A DNA stretch of 64,000 nucleotides. Origin: Methylotenera sp. Lineage in GTDB: Bacteria > Pseudomonadota > Gammaproteobacteria > Burkholderiales > Methylophilaceae. A program made the translations under genes and the position numbers. The DNA is taken from assembly GCF_030684185.1 (NCBI RefSeq), contig NZ_JAUXOY010000014.1:156001-220000 (forward strand), read 5' to 3'. The notes under the pieces are model-generated. The model made no database searches. It was not told the DNA's origin and saw only the letters and a list, made by a program, of their open reading frames with translations. How positions within the stretch are numbered: the stretch's first letter is position 1; every line of letters begins with the position of its first letter. Shown piece by piece: positions 26,966 to 36,154 of this stretch.

Positions 26966-27865
26966 ATGAACACTATTGTAGATTTCCAGCAATTCAATAA
27001 TGCAACATTGGAGCAAGTAAGAACACGATTTGAAGAAGAGTTTGGTGTAATGACTTACTTCATGAACCCTGCACCTAGACCCTGCTTTAACAAAATTTGC
27101 ATGTCGGAGTTACATCAGAGCCAAACAAGTTTAGAAAAGATGCAAGGTGAAGTTATTGCGAATGGCAAAGTAAGTCAGGCTAACTATTTGGTTCTTGCTT
27201 CTGATATACCTGGTATATTTAATTTAGGTGGTGATTTGTCAGTTTTTGGAGATTTAATAAGAGCCAAAGCTCGTGATCATTTACTAGCCTATGCTAAATT
27301 ATGCGTAAATAATGTTTGGACTTTTTATAATATGCAGGCACCAGTGACCACTATATCCTTGGTGCAAGGTCAGGCTATGGGTGGAGGTTTTGAGGCTGCA
27401 CTTGCGGCACATATCATGGTGGCGGAAAAGAGTGCATTGATGGGGTTACCAGAAGTGCTGTTTAACTTATTTCCTGGTATGGGCGCATTAAGCTTTTTGT
27501 CTCGTAAAATTGGTATGCCAGCGGCAGAAAAAATGGTGCGTTCTGGCAAAATTTATACTGGTGAAGAATTGTATCAACTAGGTGTGGTAGATGTACTGGC
27601 AGAAGATGGTCAGGGTGAATATGCGCTTAATAATTGGATAAAAAAGCATCATCGTTCGCTTAATTCTTTTCAGGCGATAAATCGTGCGAAACAGCGCGTG
27701 AATCCGCTTACCATCGAAGAGCTTTATGATATTACTGAAATTTGGGTTGATGCTGCACTGCGTTTAGATGAACGTAATTTAAAAGTCATGGAGCGTTTAG
27801 TGCGCGCGCAGAACACAAAAGTAAATTCTGATGTTGCTCATATACATGAAAAGCAATCTGCTTAA
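26966..27865 (+). CDS. rpfF: RpfF-type diffusible signal factor synthase
   Basis: 299 aa, crotonase fold. Segments YLVLASDIPGIFNLGGDLSV, SLVQGQAMGGGFEAALAAHI and LMGLPEVLFNLFPGMGALSF align well with what I remember of Xanthomonas RpfF. The two catalytic glutamates of RpfF (141 and 161) correspond to Glu143 and Glu163 here. RpfF makes cis-2-unsaturated fatty-acid signals from acyl-ACP by combined dehydratase and thioesterase action. AAGGGGG lies just before the ATG. It faces rpfC tail to tail 6 bases downstream, the same layout as Xanthomonas rpfF/rpfC. The exact signal produced cannot be read from sequence. Confidence 0.88.
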   Translation: MNTIVDFQQFNNATLEQVRTRFEEEFGVMTYFMNPAPRPCFNKICMSELHQSQTSLEKMQGEVIANGKVSQANYLVLASDIPGIFNLGGDLSVFGDLIRAKARDHLLAYAKLCVNNVWTFYNMQAPVTTISLVQGQAMGGGFEAALAAHIMVAEKSALMGLPEVLFNLFPGMGALSFLSRKIGMPAAEKMVRSGKIYTGEELYQLGVVDVLAEDGQGEYALNNWIKKHHRSLNSFQAINRAKQRVNPLTIEELYDITEIWVDAALRLDERNLKVMERLVRAQNTKVNSDVAHIHEKQSA

Positions 27866-27871
27866 GATGAG

Positions 27872-30076
27872 TTATTTATTCAAGGCTGCCTCAGGACGCT
27901 TGAGGTAGCCTTCTATGGCAATGGTCAGTTGAGAAAAGTCATTATTTAAAAACTCCAACATTTCAAGTATTTGCGCTGAGTTAGTTGATGCATTTAACTT
28001 ACCAAATATATCTACGGTAGCGGCTAACTGCGTGGCGCCTACACTTAAACTATTGCCTTTTAGGGCGTGGCAGTAATCTTGTAGTGCACCATACTGTTTT
28101 TGTTTAACAGCAGTTTCTATTTTTGTAATCTGTTTGCCAGAATCAGACAAATAGTTTCTGAGCAGTCTATGCATAAACAAATCATCGCCTGCACCAATTT
28201 TTTCCAGTTCTTTTAATGTATGTAAATCAAGCGCGGCATTATCAATTTCTAGCGCATGCTTAATGCTAACCGGGCTGTTAAGGGCATTGTTCATCCACTG
28301 CGTGGCCGTATTGGGCGCCAAGTTTAGAATACGCTCTATAGTGTTAAATAAAGTGGCGGCATCAATAGGTTTTGTTAAGAATGCGTCGAATCCTGCATCG
28401 CTAGCCATTTCTCTGGCAGATAAGGTTGCATCTGCCGTAAATAGAATAAAGCGTGTGTCATGGTCATTTGGTTGTGTAAATCTATAAAGCTTTAATGCAT
28501 CTGCACCGTTCATACCCGACATGTTTAGGTCGGTGATGACAAGGTCAAATTTTCTTTGCTCCAAGACATCTAGCATTTCATCGCCATTGCTCACAATCTC
28601 AACTTGATGCCCTGGCAGGGAAAGTAGGCGTGTGATGATTTTTTGGTTGGTACTTTCATCTTCACATACTAAAATTTTAAGCGATTTAGCTATTGTGCTT
28701 ACTTGCGCTTTGCTAATAGGATCTATTGAGGCAATTGCTGGTTTTTCAGTGCTTTGCTCATTAGGGACAGATCCTTCAATGGAAGCTTTATCAAGATTGA
28801 TTTTTTCTAATGTGAGTACAAACCAAAAGTGACTTCCGACGCCTTCAGTACTTTGAAAACTTAGTGTGCTGCCCATCTCTTCAACCATATGCTTGGCAAT
28901 AGTAAGCCCTAAGCCGCTGCCGCCAAATTTACGTGTTGTGGATGAATCTGCCTGGGTAAAACTTTCAAATATTTTATTTTGTTTGTCGGCAGCAATGCCA
29001 ACGCCAGTGTCGGCTACTTCAAAACGAACGGTTGTGTTTTTTGAGTCTTCTTGCAATAGTGCAGCTGATATGGTTACGCTACCTTCTTGCGTGAATTTAA
29101 TTGCGTTACCTAATAAATTAGCCAGCACTTGTCGCAATACAAAAGCGTCACCTTTAAGTGTGCCTAGCAAGTCAGAAACGCTGGCTCCTAATTGGATGCC
29201 TTTGCTGTTAGCTTGAGCTTGGAAAATTTCCAATGTCTCGTATACCGCTTCTTTTGGCGAGAATGGGATATTTTCAACAGTGAACTTACGTTCTTCAATT
29301 TTTGTAAAATCCAATACATTATTGAGGAGTGAAAGTAATAATTTTGAAGAACTTTCTAAGGTTTTAAGCAGGTCTTTTTGATCTGCATTGAGCGGGGTGG
29401 TTTTAAGCAGAGTACTAATACCAACAATCCCATTCAGCGGTGTGCGAATTTCATGACTCATATTCGCTACAAATTGCGTTTTTGCAAGGTTGGCCTCAGC
29501 TGCTCTAACACTTTCAATTTCGGCTCTATGACGTGCCTCATGCATCCGCTCAATCAATTTAGCAACATAGATAGGCAAGGCAATTAGCATCAAGAAAAAA
29601 CCATAGACAATAGGCTGGTGCAGTGACCAAAAAGGGTTAACTTGTGTGGCAATTAAAAACCCGGCAATACTGATAGCCTGTGCATGGTATAAATAATTTT
29701 TTCCAAAACGGAAGCCGTTTCCAAAAATCACCCATAAATAGACGCCTATCAAAACAACGCCTATATCGCCGGCTAGTGCTAAAAATGCTGAAGTTCCAAT
29801 AATGTCAAGCCAAGCGCCTAATAATTTTCTAGCAATAGATTTTTTCTCCCCCATACTTACGACAACTAATAAAATGAATGCGGCTATTTCATAAATTATT
29901 AGGCAATAAAACCCTATAATTTCTCCCCGCATAATATTTTCACTAAATGCAAAAGAAAAAAGTAAATATAGGGTGAATATGGTGCCAATAGCTAGTCTTG
30001 TCGTCGCTTGCTCAAGCTCCAGCGGGTCGCAGTGAGTAGCAGCATTTTTGTACCAATTTTTGAGTAATAACAGCAT
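27872..30076 (-). CDS. rpfC: RpfC-type hybrid sensor histidine kinase
   Basis: 734 aa. About five membrane helices cover residues 25-175, a short linker leads to a HisKA domain with His208 in MSHEIRTPLNGIVG, then an HATPase domain (NLLGNAIKFTQEG, DTGVGI, GSGLGLTIAK), a receiver around 465-585 (ITDLNMSGMNG) and a C-terminal HPt with HALKGNS. This five-TM/HK/REC/HPt order is that of RpfC, the DSF sensor. In RpfC, signal binding releases RpfF and passes phosphate to RpfG. The gene is convergent with rpfF and is the last of a three-gene minus-strand operon. Confidence 0.85.
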   Translation of the reverse strand: MLLLLKNWYKNAATHCDPLELEQATTRLAIGTIFTLYLLFSFAFSENIMRGEIIGFYCLIIYEIAAFILLVVVSMGEKKSIARKLLGAWLDIIGTSAFLALAGDIGVVLIGVYLWVIFGNGFRFGKNYLYHAQAISIAGFLIATQVNPFWSLHQPIVYGFFLMLIALPIYVAKLIERMHEARHRAEIESVRAAEANLAKTQFVANMSHEIRTPLNGIVGISTLLKTTPLNADQKDLLKTLESSSKLLLSLLNNVLDFTKIEERKFTVENIPFSPKEAVYETLEIFQAQANSKGIQLGASVSDLLGTLKGDAFVLRQVLANLLGNAIKFTQEGSVTISAALLQEDSKNTTVRFEVADTGVGIAADKQNKIFESFTQADSSTTRKFGGSGLGLTIAKHMVEEMGSTLSFQSTEGVGSHFWFVLTLEKINLDKASIEGSVPNEQSTEKPAIASIDPISKAQVSTIAKSLKILVCEDESTNQKIITRLLSLPGHQVEIVSNGDEMLDVLEQRKFDLVITDLNMSGMNGADALKLYRFTQPNDHDTRFILFTADATLSAREMASDAGFDAFLTKPIDAATLFNTIERILNLAPNTATQWMNNALNSPVSIKHALEIDNAALDLHTLKELEKIGAGDDLFMHRLLRNYLSDSGKQITKIETAVKQKQYGALQDYCHALKGNSLSVGATQLAATVDIFGKLNASTNSAQILEMLEFLNNDFSQLTIAIEGYLKRPEAALNK

Positions 30077-30085
30077 ATTTGAGCC

Positions 30086-30526
30086 TTAATTCACTAGCGC
30101 TTGGCTGTAGTGATGTTTGCTTTTTTCCAGTAAATTTTTAGCAATTGTTGCTAGTTCTTGTGTTTGTGCCGGTTTTGTTAAGCATGCGGCAACGCCAGCA
30201 GTAATCAGTTCTTGATGGATGCTTTCATCTTTAAGTGCAGTCACGACAATAATAGAGCGCCATAGGTCATGGCCTGCACTTTTAATGGCTTGTACAAACT
30301 GCATACCGTTCATTTGGTGCATACGAAAATCAGTAATAATCAAATCCACTTGTTTGTTTTTCATCCATTCCAGCGCTTCAACCGGGTCGGTCATTTTCAC
30401 AATTTTGAGATTCATTTTAAGTGACTTTATAATCGCCGCATGTATATCCAATACCGTTGACTGGTCGTCAATCAATAGGGCTGTCTGTCTAAATTTTGCT
30501 GCACTTCTTATATTGCTTACACTCAT
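30086..30526 (-). CDS. Single-domain response regulator between rpfC and rpfG
   Basis: 146 aa, one receiver domain: acidic pair IDDQ near residue 21, phospho-Asp66 in ITDFRMHQMNG and conserved Lys in CLTKPA. No output domain. It occupies the position of rpfH in Xanthomonas but is unrelated to that membrane protein. It could serve as a phosphate sink, a shuttle between RpfC's HPt and another partner, or a CheY-like effector. The start codon lies inside a 19-base tandem repeat. Nine bases separate it from rpfC. Confidence 0.85.
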   Translation of the reverse strand: MSVSNIRSAAKFRQTALLIDDQSTVLDIHAAIIKSLKMNLKIVKMTDPVEALEWMKNKQVDLIITDFRMHQMNGMQFVQAIKSAGHDLWRSIIVVTALKDESIHQELITAGVAACLTKPAQTQELATIAKNLLEKSKHHYSQALVN

Positions 30527-30557
30527 AGATATTGCTAACGCTCATAGATATTGCTAA
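30510..30557. repeat. 19-base tandem repeat over a translation start
   Basis: About 2.5 units of the pattern TATTGCTAACGCTCATAGA follow one another. On the minus strand each unit carries an ATGAG; the one nearer the gene (30526) is the real start, the other (30545) is out of frame. Confidence 0.8.
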
Positions 30558-30569
30558 TTGTGGCTGTAG

Positions 30570-31640
30570 TTATTCTGAAGTCGTTGAGTTTTCAGAATGA
30601 ATTTTTTCAAAAATACTCCGAATTCTTATCATGGCGTTGACTAATTCAGGGTCAAAGTGTTTGCCGCTTTCATCGCATATATATTTAAAAGTCTGATCGA
30701 AGCTCCATGCTTGCTTATACGGGCGTATGCTGGTTAATGCGTCAAATACATCAGCAATCGCTACAATTCGTGCAGAAAGCGGTATCTCGTTGCCTAAAAG
30801 CCCGCTTGGGTAGCCTGAACCATCAAAGTGCTCATGGTGAGATAGTGCAATTTCGCCCCCCTTTTGCAGGTATTTAGAAGGGCTGTCTTCCAAAATTTTA
30901 AAACCTACATGCGGATGTCTGCGCATTATTTTGAGCTCTTCATTATCTAAAGAACCTTTTTTAAGCAATATAACGTCAGGCGTGCCAATTTTTCCAATGT
31001 CATGCAAAGGTGCAGCAAGTTCGATGATTTCTGCTTCTTCTTCATCCAGACCAATCGCATCTGCCAACGCTCGGCTATATAATGACATACGCTGTAAATG
31101 CATCGCCGTGTCATAATCTTTGTGTTCACCAGCACGTGCAAGCCTCATCAAAGTTTCTTTTTCACGTGCTTTTATATCTGCAGTCGCTTCATCTACAAGG
31201 CTTTCAAGCAAAATACTTCTATTTTGCAGCGTAATATGCTGAACATGCATGGTCAGTAAGTTTTTGCTACGGGCTACGCATTCGTGCATATCGACAGGCT
31301 TGTTGATGAAGTCAGTCACGCCAGCATCTAAAGCTGCGTAACGCGTTTCAGAGTCTTTTTTAATGGTGATCATCATGACTGGAACAGATGTGTACTCAGG
31401 CAGCAGTTTCAGTAAACGGACAAACTCGATACCATTCATTTCAGGCATCAAGTAATCTACAAATACCAAATCTGCTGTATGTTCAGCTGCCCAGTCCAAA
31501 GCTTCTTCAGGATTACTTTTTTCTGCAACGCTGATGTTGGGATTGATACTTTTAACTACTTGCGCAAGTATGGCCCGACTTGTTGATTGGTCATCAACAA
31601 TGAGTACTGAGCAGTCATCAAATGAATCTATATTTATCAC
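30570..31640 (-). CDS. rpfG: RpfG-type HD-GYP response regulator (c-di-GMP phosphodiesterase)
   Basis: 356 aa. The N-terminal receiver has Asp62 in VFVDYLMPEMNG. The HD-GYP domain covers about 165-345 with His213-Asp214 in PLHDIGKIG and the GYP motif at 276-278 in HHEHFDGSGYPSGL, so the phosphodiesterase should be active. RpfG-type proteins degrade c-di-GMP in response to RpfC and so link the fatty-acid signal to motility, biofilm or enzyme export. It is the first gene of the rpfG-REC-rpfC minus-strand operon. Confidence 0.88.
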   Translation of the reverse strand: MINIDSFDDCSVLIVDDQSTSRAILAQVVKSINPNISVAEKSNPEEALDWAAEHTADLVFVDYLMPEMNGIEFVRLLKLLPEYTSVPVMMITIKKDSETRYAALDAGVTDFINKPVDMHECVARSKNLLTMHVQHITLQNRSILLESLVDEATADIKAREKETLMRLARAGEHKDYDTAMHLQRMSLYSRALADAIGLDEEEAEIIELAAPLHDIGKIGTPDVILLKKGSLDNEELKIMRRHPHVGFKILEDSPSKYLQKGGEIALSHHEHFDGSGYPSGLLGNEIPLSARIVAIADVFDALTSIRPYKQAWSFDQTFKYICDESGKHFDPELVNAMIRIRSIFEKIHSENSTTSE

Positions 31641-31908
31641 TGGTATTTATCCTGTAAAAAGCCATTTAATACATTAGTTTCAACTAGATAAGCAATATTT
31701 ACGCCAATTTCATGAAAACTTACAAATTGTAAATTTATGTAAAATATAATATAAAATTATCTAAGTAAATCAATAGTTAAATGGAGTAAATGATAATCTG
31801 AGTACTATATGCTCTTTAGAAGAGTTGAGTATTTTTGTTATTGATGTTGAGGTTAATTGTCAAACTTTCGACGATTAAGTATTTAATTTTGACACATTCG
31901 ACGATTGA
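31641..31908. other. AT-rich intergenic region upstream of rpfG
   Basis: 268 bases between rpfG and the TPR gene. It contains an AT-rich stretch (about 31725-31775) fit for the rpfG promoter, and a direct repeat TTCGACGATT at 31867 and 31897. No gene is seen. Confidence 0.4.
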
Positions 31909-33441
31909 TTAATAACTGGATCTAATAAAAATATCACCTTCTGGTTTTAAGTCAAAAGCAATACAAATACGTTCTTCATTAGAGTTAAAGGGGATGGTGC
32001 GGTGAAATAAGGAAGATGGGAATAATACAATGTCGCCTACACTTGGGGTGGCAATGCCCACTGGGAAGTTATTGTGCTTTTGTGGATAGTTGTCACCGTG
32101 TAAGCCATATTCAAAACAACCTTCGGTAGGGTCTTTTTTGTCTTTTGGCAGGACGAGATACACCGCTCCGCTAATCCAACCCACTTCATGGATGTGTCTA
32201 TCTACATAGCCGCCACGGCGTAACCTGACGTACCAGGAACTAGTAAATTCCAGCTCATTCGGAAATGATTTAATGAGTTCGCAATCGGCGCCAGCAAAAC
32301 GATTTTTGTAGTTGAGGAACTCTTGTTTGACTATTTCGCCTAATCGTCTAAAAGAAGCCTCAGGCCGTTTGAATAAATTGCCAGCTGATTGCTTGCCATT
32401 GATAATCATGCCTTGTGCGCGCACTTCAATGGCGGTGTTGTCGATGTCATTCAGTAAATCTTTAAGAAACTGGCTATCTGGTTCGGCTAATTCCGGAATG
32501 CTTTTTTGATAGACAAAATCAAAGCCGTTTTTGCAGAAATTATAAGTGTCTTCTACGCCAAAATTGGTGGCATAGTGCGTGGACAATGTGGCTAAAAATG
32601 GCGCGTCATGTTTTTTATGGGTGCTAGCAATGTTGTCTAATTTGTTTTTAAAGTCGTCAAAGTGTTCGGCTTTATAAGTGCAGTAAAGTGCGCGTTCTTG
32701 CCAGTCATCCAGCTTTGATTTTTCAAAATAAGTGACTGCTTCATCAAAACGCCCGGCGAGGTAACAAAATTCGCCCATATTGTAATTGGCACCTGGATGG
32801 CCAGGATTTAGCTTAAGAGCATCTAGGTAACTTTTAATGGCATCTTCCATATTGCCTTGGTCGCGTAAACATTCCCCTAAATAATTGTGCGCATCTGCGT
32901 AATTGGGAAACATGCTAATTGCATGTCTAAAATGCGAAATAGCTTCGTCTAGTTTGCCTTCGTCTCTTAATGCGGTGCCCAGATTAAAATGACCTCTAGG
33001 GTCTTCATGAATATCAAGTGCTTTGCGGTAGCTTTCAATCGCTTCTTCAAGTCGACCTTGTTTTTGCAGGACCGTACCTAAATTGCCGTGCGCTTCAAAA
33101 AATCGAGGTTGTAATGCAATGGCTTTGCGGTAGCTTGTTTCTGCTTCAGGTAATCTATCTACATTGGTTAAATCAATGCCTAAATTGAAAAGAAGGTCGG
33201 GCATATTTGGCTGAATAGCGAGTGCTTTCGTATAACTTTCAACCGCGTCAGCAAACTTAGAAAGGCCATCCTGAGCAATCCCTAAAATCTGATAAAGAAT
33301 AAACGTGTTAGGGTAGTGAGCCACCAGTTTTTTTGCGGCAGATTCGGCTTCTGCAAGTTTGCCAGCATTAAACAGGTTTAAAACTGGCTGCATCTCTAAT
33401 TGACTGGGTTGCTTGGTGGTGGACTGTGTTTGATTTGCCAT
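31909..33441 (-). CDS. TPR protein with C-terminal 2OG-Fe(II) oxygenase domain
   Basis: 510 aa from ATG at 33441; an in-frame ATG at 33474 would add 11 residues, and neither start has a clear ribosome-binding site. From about residue 20 to 270 there are six or seven TPR units (AEAESAAKKLVAHYPNTFIL; RLPEAETSYRKAIALQPRFF; KLDEAISHFRHAISMFPNYA). The C-terminal ~200 residues match the putative 2OG-Fe(II) oxygenase family with HIHEVGWISGAVYLVLP, FEYGLHG and FPSSLFHRTIPF, where the two His and an acidic residue would bind iron. Substrate unknown; the TPRs suggest hydroxylation of a protein partner. Confidence 0.8.
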   Translation of the reverse strand: MANQTQSTTKQPSQLEMQPVLNLFNAGKLAEAESAAKKLVAHYPNTFILYQILGIAQDGLSKFADAVESYTKALAIQPNMPDLLFNLGIDLTNVDRLPEAETSYRKAIALQPRFFEAHGNLGTVLQKQGRLEEAIESYRKALDIHEDPRGHFNLGTALRDEGKLDEAISHFRHAISMFPNYADAHNYLGECLRDQGNMEDAIKSYLDALKLNPGHPGANYNMGEFCYLAGRFDEAVTYFEKSKLDDWQERALYCTYKAEHFDDFKNKLDNIASTHKKHDAPFLATLSTHYATNFGVEDTYNFCKNGFDFVYQKSIPELAEPDSQFLKDLLNDIDNTAIEVRAQGMIINGKQSAGNLFKRPEASFRRLGEIVKQEFLNYKNRFAGADCELIKSFPNELEFTSSWYVRLRRGGYVDRHIHEVGWISGAVYLVLPKDKKDPTEGCFEYGLHGDNYPQKHNNFPVGIATPSVGDIVLFPSSLFHRTIPFNSNEERICIAFDLKPEGDIFIRSSY

Positions 33442-33486
33442 GATAAGGGGCCGCTTAACTTGTAATGAGTACATTTTAGATTAAAA

Positions 33487-34827
33487 CTAATCATTACGCA
33501 TTTGTAATCTTGTGGCCATCTGGCGTAAAAACATCATCGCCACTTTAGGTTCATCTAACAGCAATGTTTCAATGTTGTCTGGGTAGATTAAAACTACGTC
33601 AGCTTGTTCAGAGGTGACGATAGCGTCCGCATTTGCTGGCGAGTTTGAAAGCAGCGCCATTTCGCCGAAATATTCACCAGCCTCTATTGTGTTGATGATC
33701 TTGCCTTTTCTAACAATCTGAACTTGCCCATTTACCAAGTAGTGCAAGTTGCGTGTTAAATCCCCCTGATTAAATATGTGCTCGTTTTTTTGATAGCTTT
33801 TACCGTAGCGTTGCATCAATTTATCTAAGTAGTTGGATTCTGGTTTGGATTTAGGTGACTGTGCATTTTGTGCTTGATCTGTAAAGAGCCCTTTTAATAT
33901 GAGCACATCTTTTTTTCGTAAAGTGGCAATCAGCTCGGTGCCTAGCAAAAAAACAATAAAGTTAACGTATAGCCAAGTAATTGAAATGAACAAATTTTTC
34001 ATGCTGCCAAAAACAGAGCCGTATGATTCGTTGATGGATAGAAACAAAGTAAACGCTGGTCGCATCAATAACCAAAGTACAGCGGTAAACAGCGCGCCAA
34101 TAAAAATATGCTTTATATATAAGCGAACTGGGAAGAAAGCAAAATAGAATACTGCAATCAGCAAAGTGGTTAGCATTAGCGAGGCTAATGTAGCTAAAAT
34201 TTCATATTGAAACAATTGATTGTTGGCTACTAAAAATGCAATGATTTTCTCCAGCATGTGGCCGGCAAAGGTAAATAAAAAAAACAGCAGCAACACACCC
34301 ACCACTGCAATCATGTCTTTTAATTTTCGACGAATGAATGAGGGCGCTTCAACCAGCGTTGCAATCGTATAAAAAGTTGAGCGCATAGCCCCCGCCAGAG
34401 GCGTAACCGCCCATAGCAAAACTAACAGCCCTGCTGCACCCCAAGCAGCCTTGTGTTGAGATACGTTATACACTTCTACCATAATTGCGCTGCTAAACCT
34501 GGGTACTAAATTACCCATAATAATTGCGAGCTTGACCACCGCATAGTCGGAGCTAAATACCAAATGGCTGATTGTGAAGAACATTAACAATACCATCGGA
34601 ATGAGTGCCAGCATGGCGTAAAAAGACAGTGACGCGGATAAGCCAAATGTATTATGCCGTCGAATGGCGCTGAGCATTTCGCGCAAGACGAATAGTGGCG
34701 TGCTATAGCGTTGCTTAGCATAAGCACTGCGTGGCTTGTTGATTGCGTTTTGCAGACTGTAAGTTAACTTATGCTTACTAGGTTGTAATTCGCTATCTGG
34801 TTTATCGGTAAGTGGATTTTTTTTCAT
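33487..34827 (-). CDS. YihY/BrkB family membrane protein fused to a cyclic-nucleotide-binding domain
   Basis: 446 aa. Residues about 45-300 form the six-helix YihY/BrkB domain (LSASLSFYAMLALIPMVLLM, WLYVNFIVFLLGTELIA). After a linker, residues about 325-446 are a cNMP-binding beta-roll with HIFNQGDLTRNLHYLVNGQV and IEAGEYFGEMALLSNSP; the phosphate-binding cassette FGEMALLSNSPANAD is close to the CRP-type motif. This suggests the membrane part is gated or located by a cyclic nucleotide. YihY-domain proteins have no settled function; the older RNase BN label is wrong. Confidence 0.85.
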   Translation of the reverse strand: MKKNPLTDKPDSELQPSKHKLTYSLQNAINKPRSAYAKQRYSTPLFVLREMLSAIRRHNTFGLSASLSFYAMLALIPMVLLMFFTISHLVFSSDYAVVKLAIIMGNLVPRFSSAIMVEVYNVSQHKAAWGAAGLLVLLWAVTPLAGAMRSTFYTIATLVEAPSFIRRKLKDMIAVVGVLLLFFLFTFAGHMLEKIIAFLVANNQLFQYEILATLASLMLTTLLIAVFYFAFFPVRLYIKHIFIGALFTAVLWLLMRPAFTLFLSINESYGSVFGSMKNLFISITWLYVNFIVFLLGTELIATLRKKDVLILKGLFTDQAQNAQSPKSKPESNYLDKLMQRYGKSYQKNEHIFNQGDLTRNLHYLVNGQVQIVRKGKIINTIEAGEYFGEMALLSNSPANADAIVTSEQADVVLIYPDNIETLLLDEPKVAMMFLRQMATRLQMRND

Positions 34828-34898
34828 TAAAGTAAAGTTTAGCGCAACAGTGGAAATTGACTATAAGTTTTAATATTTAAGCTGAAAAAAATCTTAGC

Positions 34899-35870
34899 TT
34901 AATGCTTGAATTTTTCAGTCGCAGCAACAAGTGCAGAAGTGATGCCAGTCTCCATTGCAGAATGCCCCGCATCTTGAATGATTTGAAATTCGGCATGCGG
35001 CATCGCGCGACTAAGCTCCCATGCTGTAATAGGTGGGCAAACCATGTCATACCTGCCCTGAATTATCTGCGTTGGCATGTGCGCTAGTTTTGCTTTAGCT
35101 TCTGCAAGTAAATCACGGTGACCTACAAAGCAATGATTCTGTATGTAATGAATTTGTACTCTAGCGCGCGCAAGTTCAGTCTCCCCATTGATTTCACTGT
35201 CGGCTTTGGAAGTGCTTACGGAAGCTGGAGTTCTTGGAAGTAAACTCATGATGCTGCCCTCAAATGCATTCCAGCGAATAGCCGCAGGAATATTTACATT
35301 GATATCATCGGAAGAAATAAGTTGTTCGTAAGCTTCTAAAGGGTTATGTCTTTTGTTGTCTGGAAGGTAAGCGCATAGCGCATCCCAAGATTCAGGAAAA
35401 AATGTCTTAACCTGCCCCAAAAACCAGCTTAACTCGGAAGGCCGGCTTAAGAATATACCGCGTAATATCAATCCTGTTACTCGCTGAGGAAATGCCAACG
35501 CGTAGCAAAGAGCTAGGGTGCTACCCCAAGACCCGCCAAACACCAGCCATTGCTTAATCCCTAATATAGCCCGAATCGCCTCAATATCATTGACCAAATC
35601 ATCGGTGGTATTTTTTTCTATAGAGCCTTGTGGTTTACTGCGACCACAACCGCGCTGATCAATTAAAATAATACGGTAATACGCAGGGTCAAAAAAACGG
35701 CGCTGTGTCGGATTGCAACCGCTACCTGGGCCACCATGTAAAAACACCACAGGCACCCCGGTTGGACTTCCACAAACTTCATAATAAACTTCGTGAGAAT
35801 TGCCTGTATTTAAGGTGTTTGTATCAAAATAATCTATTTCCGGGTATAAGTTGTAAGTTTTATTTTGCAT
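34899..35870 (-). CDS. pip: Prolyl aminopeptidase
   Basis: 323 aa alpha/beta hydrolase, peptidase family S33. FLHGGPGSGCNP is the oxyanion-hole motif, FGGSWGSTLAL contains catalytic Ser114, and GRYDMVCPP and DAGHSA contain the Asp and His. It removes N-terminal proline from peptides in the cytoplasm; no signal peptide. The length matches the family. It ends in a hairpin (TTAAGCT/AGCTTAA) shared with its stop codon, and its start faces the xoxF region across 272 bases. Confidence 0.92.
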   Translation of the reverse strand: MQNKTYNLYPEIDYFDTNTLNTGNSHEVYYEVCGSPTGVPVVFLHGGPGSGCNPTQRRFFDPAYYRIILIDQRGCGRSKPQGSIEKNTTDDLVNDIEAIRAILGIKQWLVFGGSWGSTLALCYALAFPQRVTGLILRGIFLSRPSELSWFLGQVKTFFPESWDALCAYLPDNKRHNPLEAYEQLISSDDINVNIPAAIRWNAFEGSIMSLLPRTPASVSTSKADSEINGETELARARVQIHYIQNHCFVGHRDLLAEAKAKLAHMPTQIIQGRYDMVCPPITAWELSRAMPHAEFQIIQDAGHSAMETGITSALVAATEKFKH

Positions 35871-35995
35871 GGCAAAATTTATCTTTCTATTTGATTATAA
35901 ATGATTTTTTTTAAATATTAGCATTAACTATCATTCGTCAAAACACTTATTTGTATAAAACATGAACTAATTGTAAGTAAATTGTAACTAATGTA

Positions 35996-36024
35996 TTGCA
36001 ATTCGTGTGTGACTAGAATATAGT
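35996..36024 (+). promoter_or_regulatory. Probable xoxF promoter
   Basis: TTGCAA (35996-36001) and TATAGT (36019-36024) with the ideal 17-base spacer, about 130 bases before the xoxF ATG. The long leader (about 125 bases) leaves room for post-transcriptional control. Confidence 0.55.
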
Positions 36025-36154
36025 GCTGTACGCACATGAAAATGTGATGAGAAATAAGATCAATTAGTTGCTAAAAATTTGAGAATACATCAAAACTTTA
36101 GTGGGTAAGAGAAATTATTTATAAACCCTTAGTAGTTCAACTTTGGAGATTAAT

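Noticed and set aside
34877-34902. Hairpin TTAAGCT/AGCTTAA as terminator of pip
   Set aside because: The stem is short and AT-rich, and on the minus strand the T-run lies in the loop and not after the stem.
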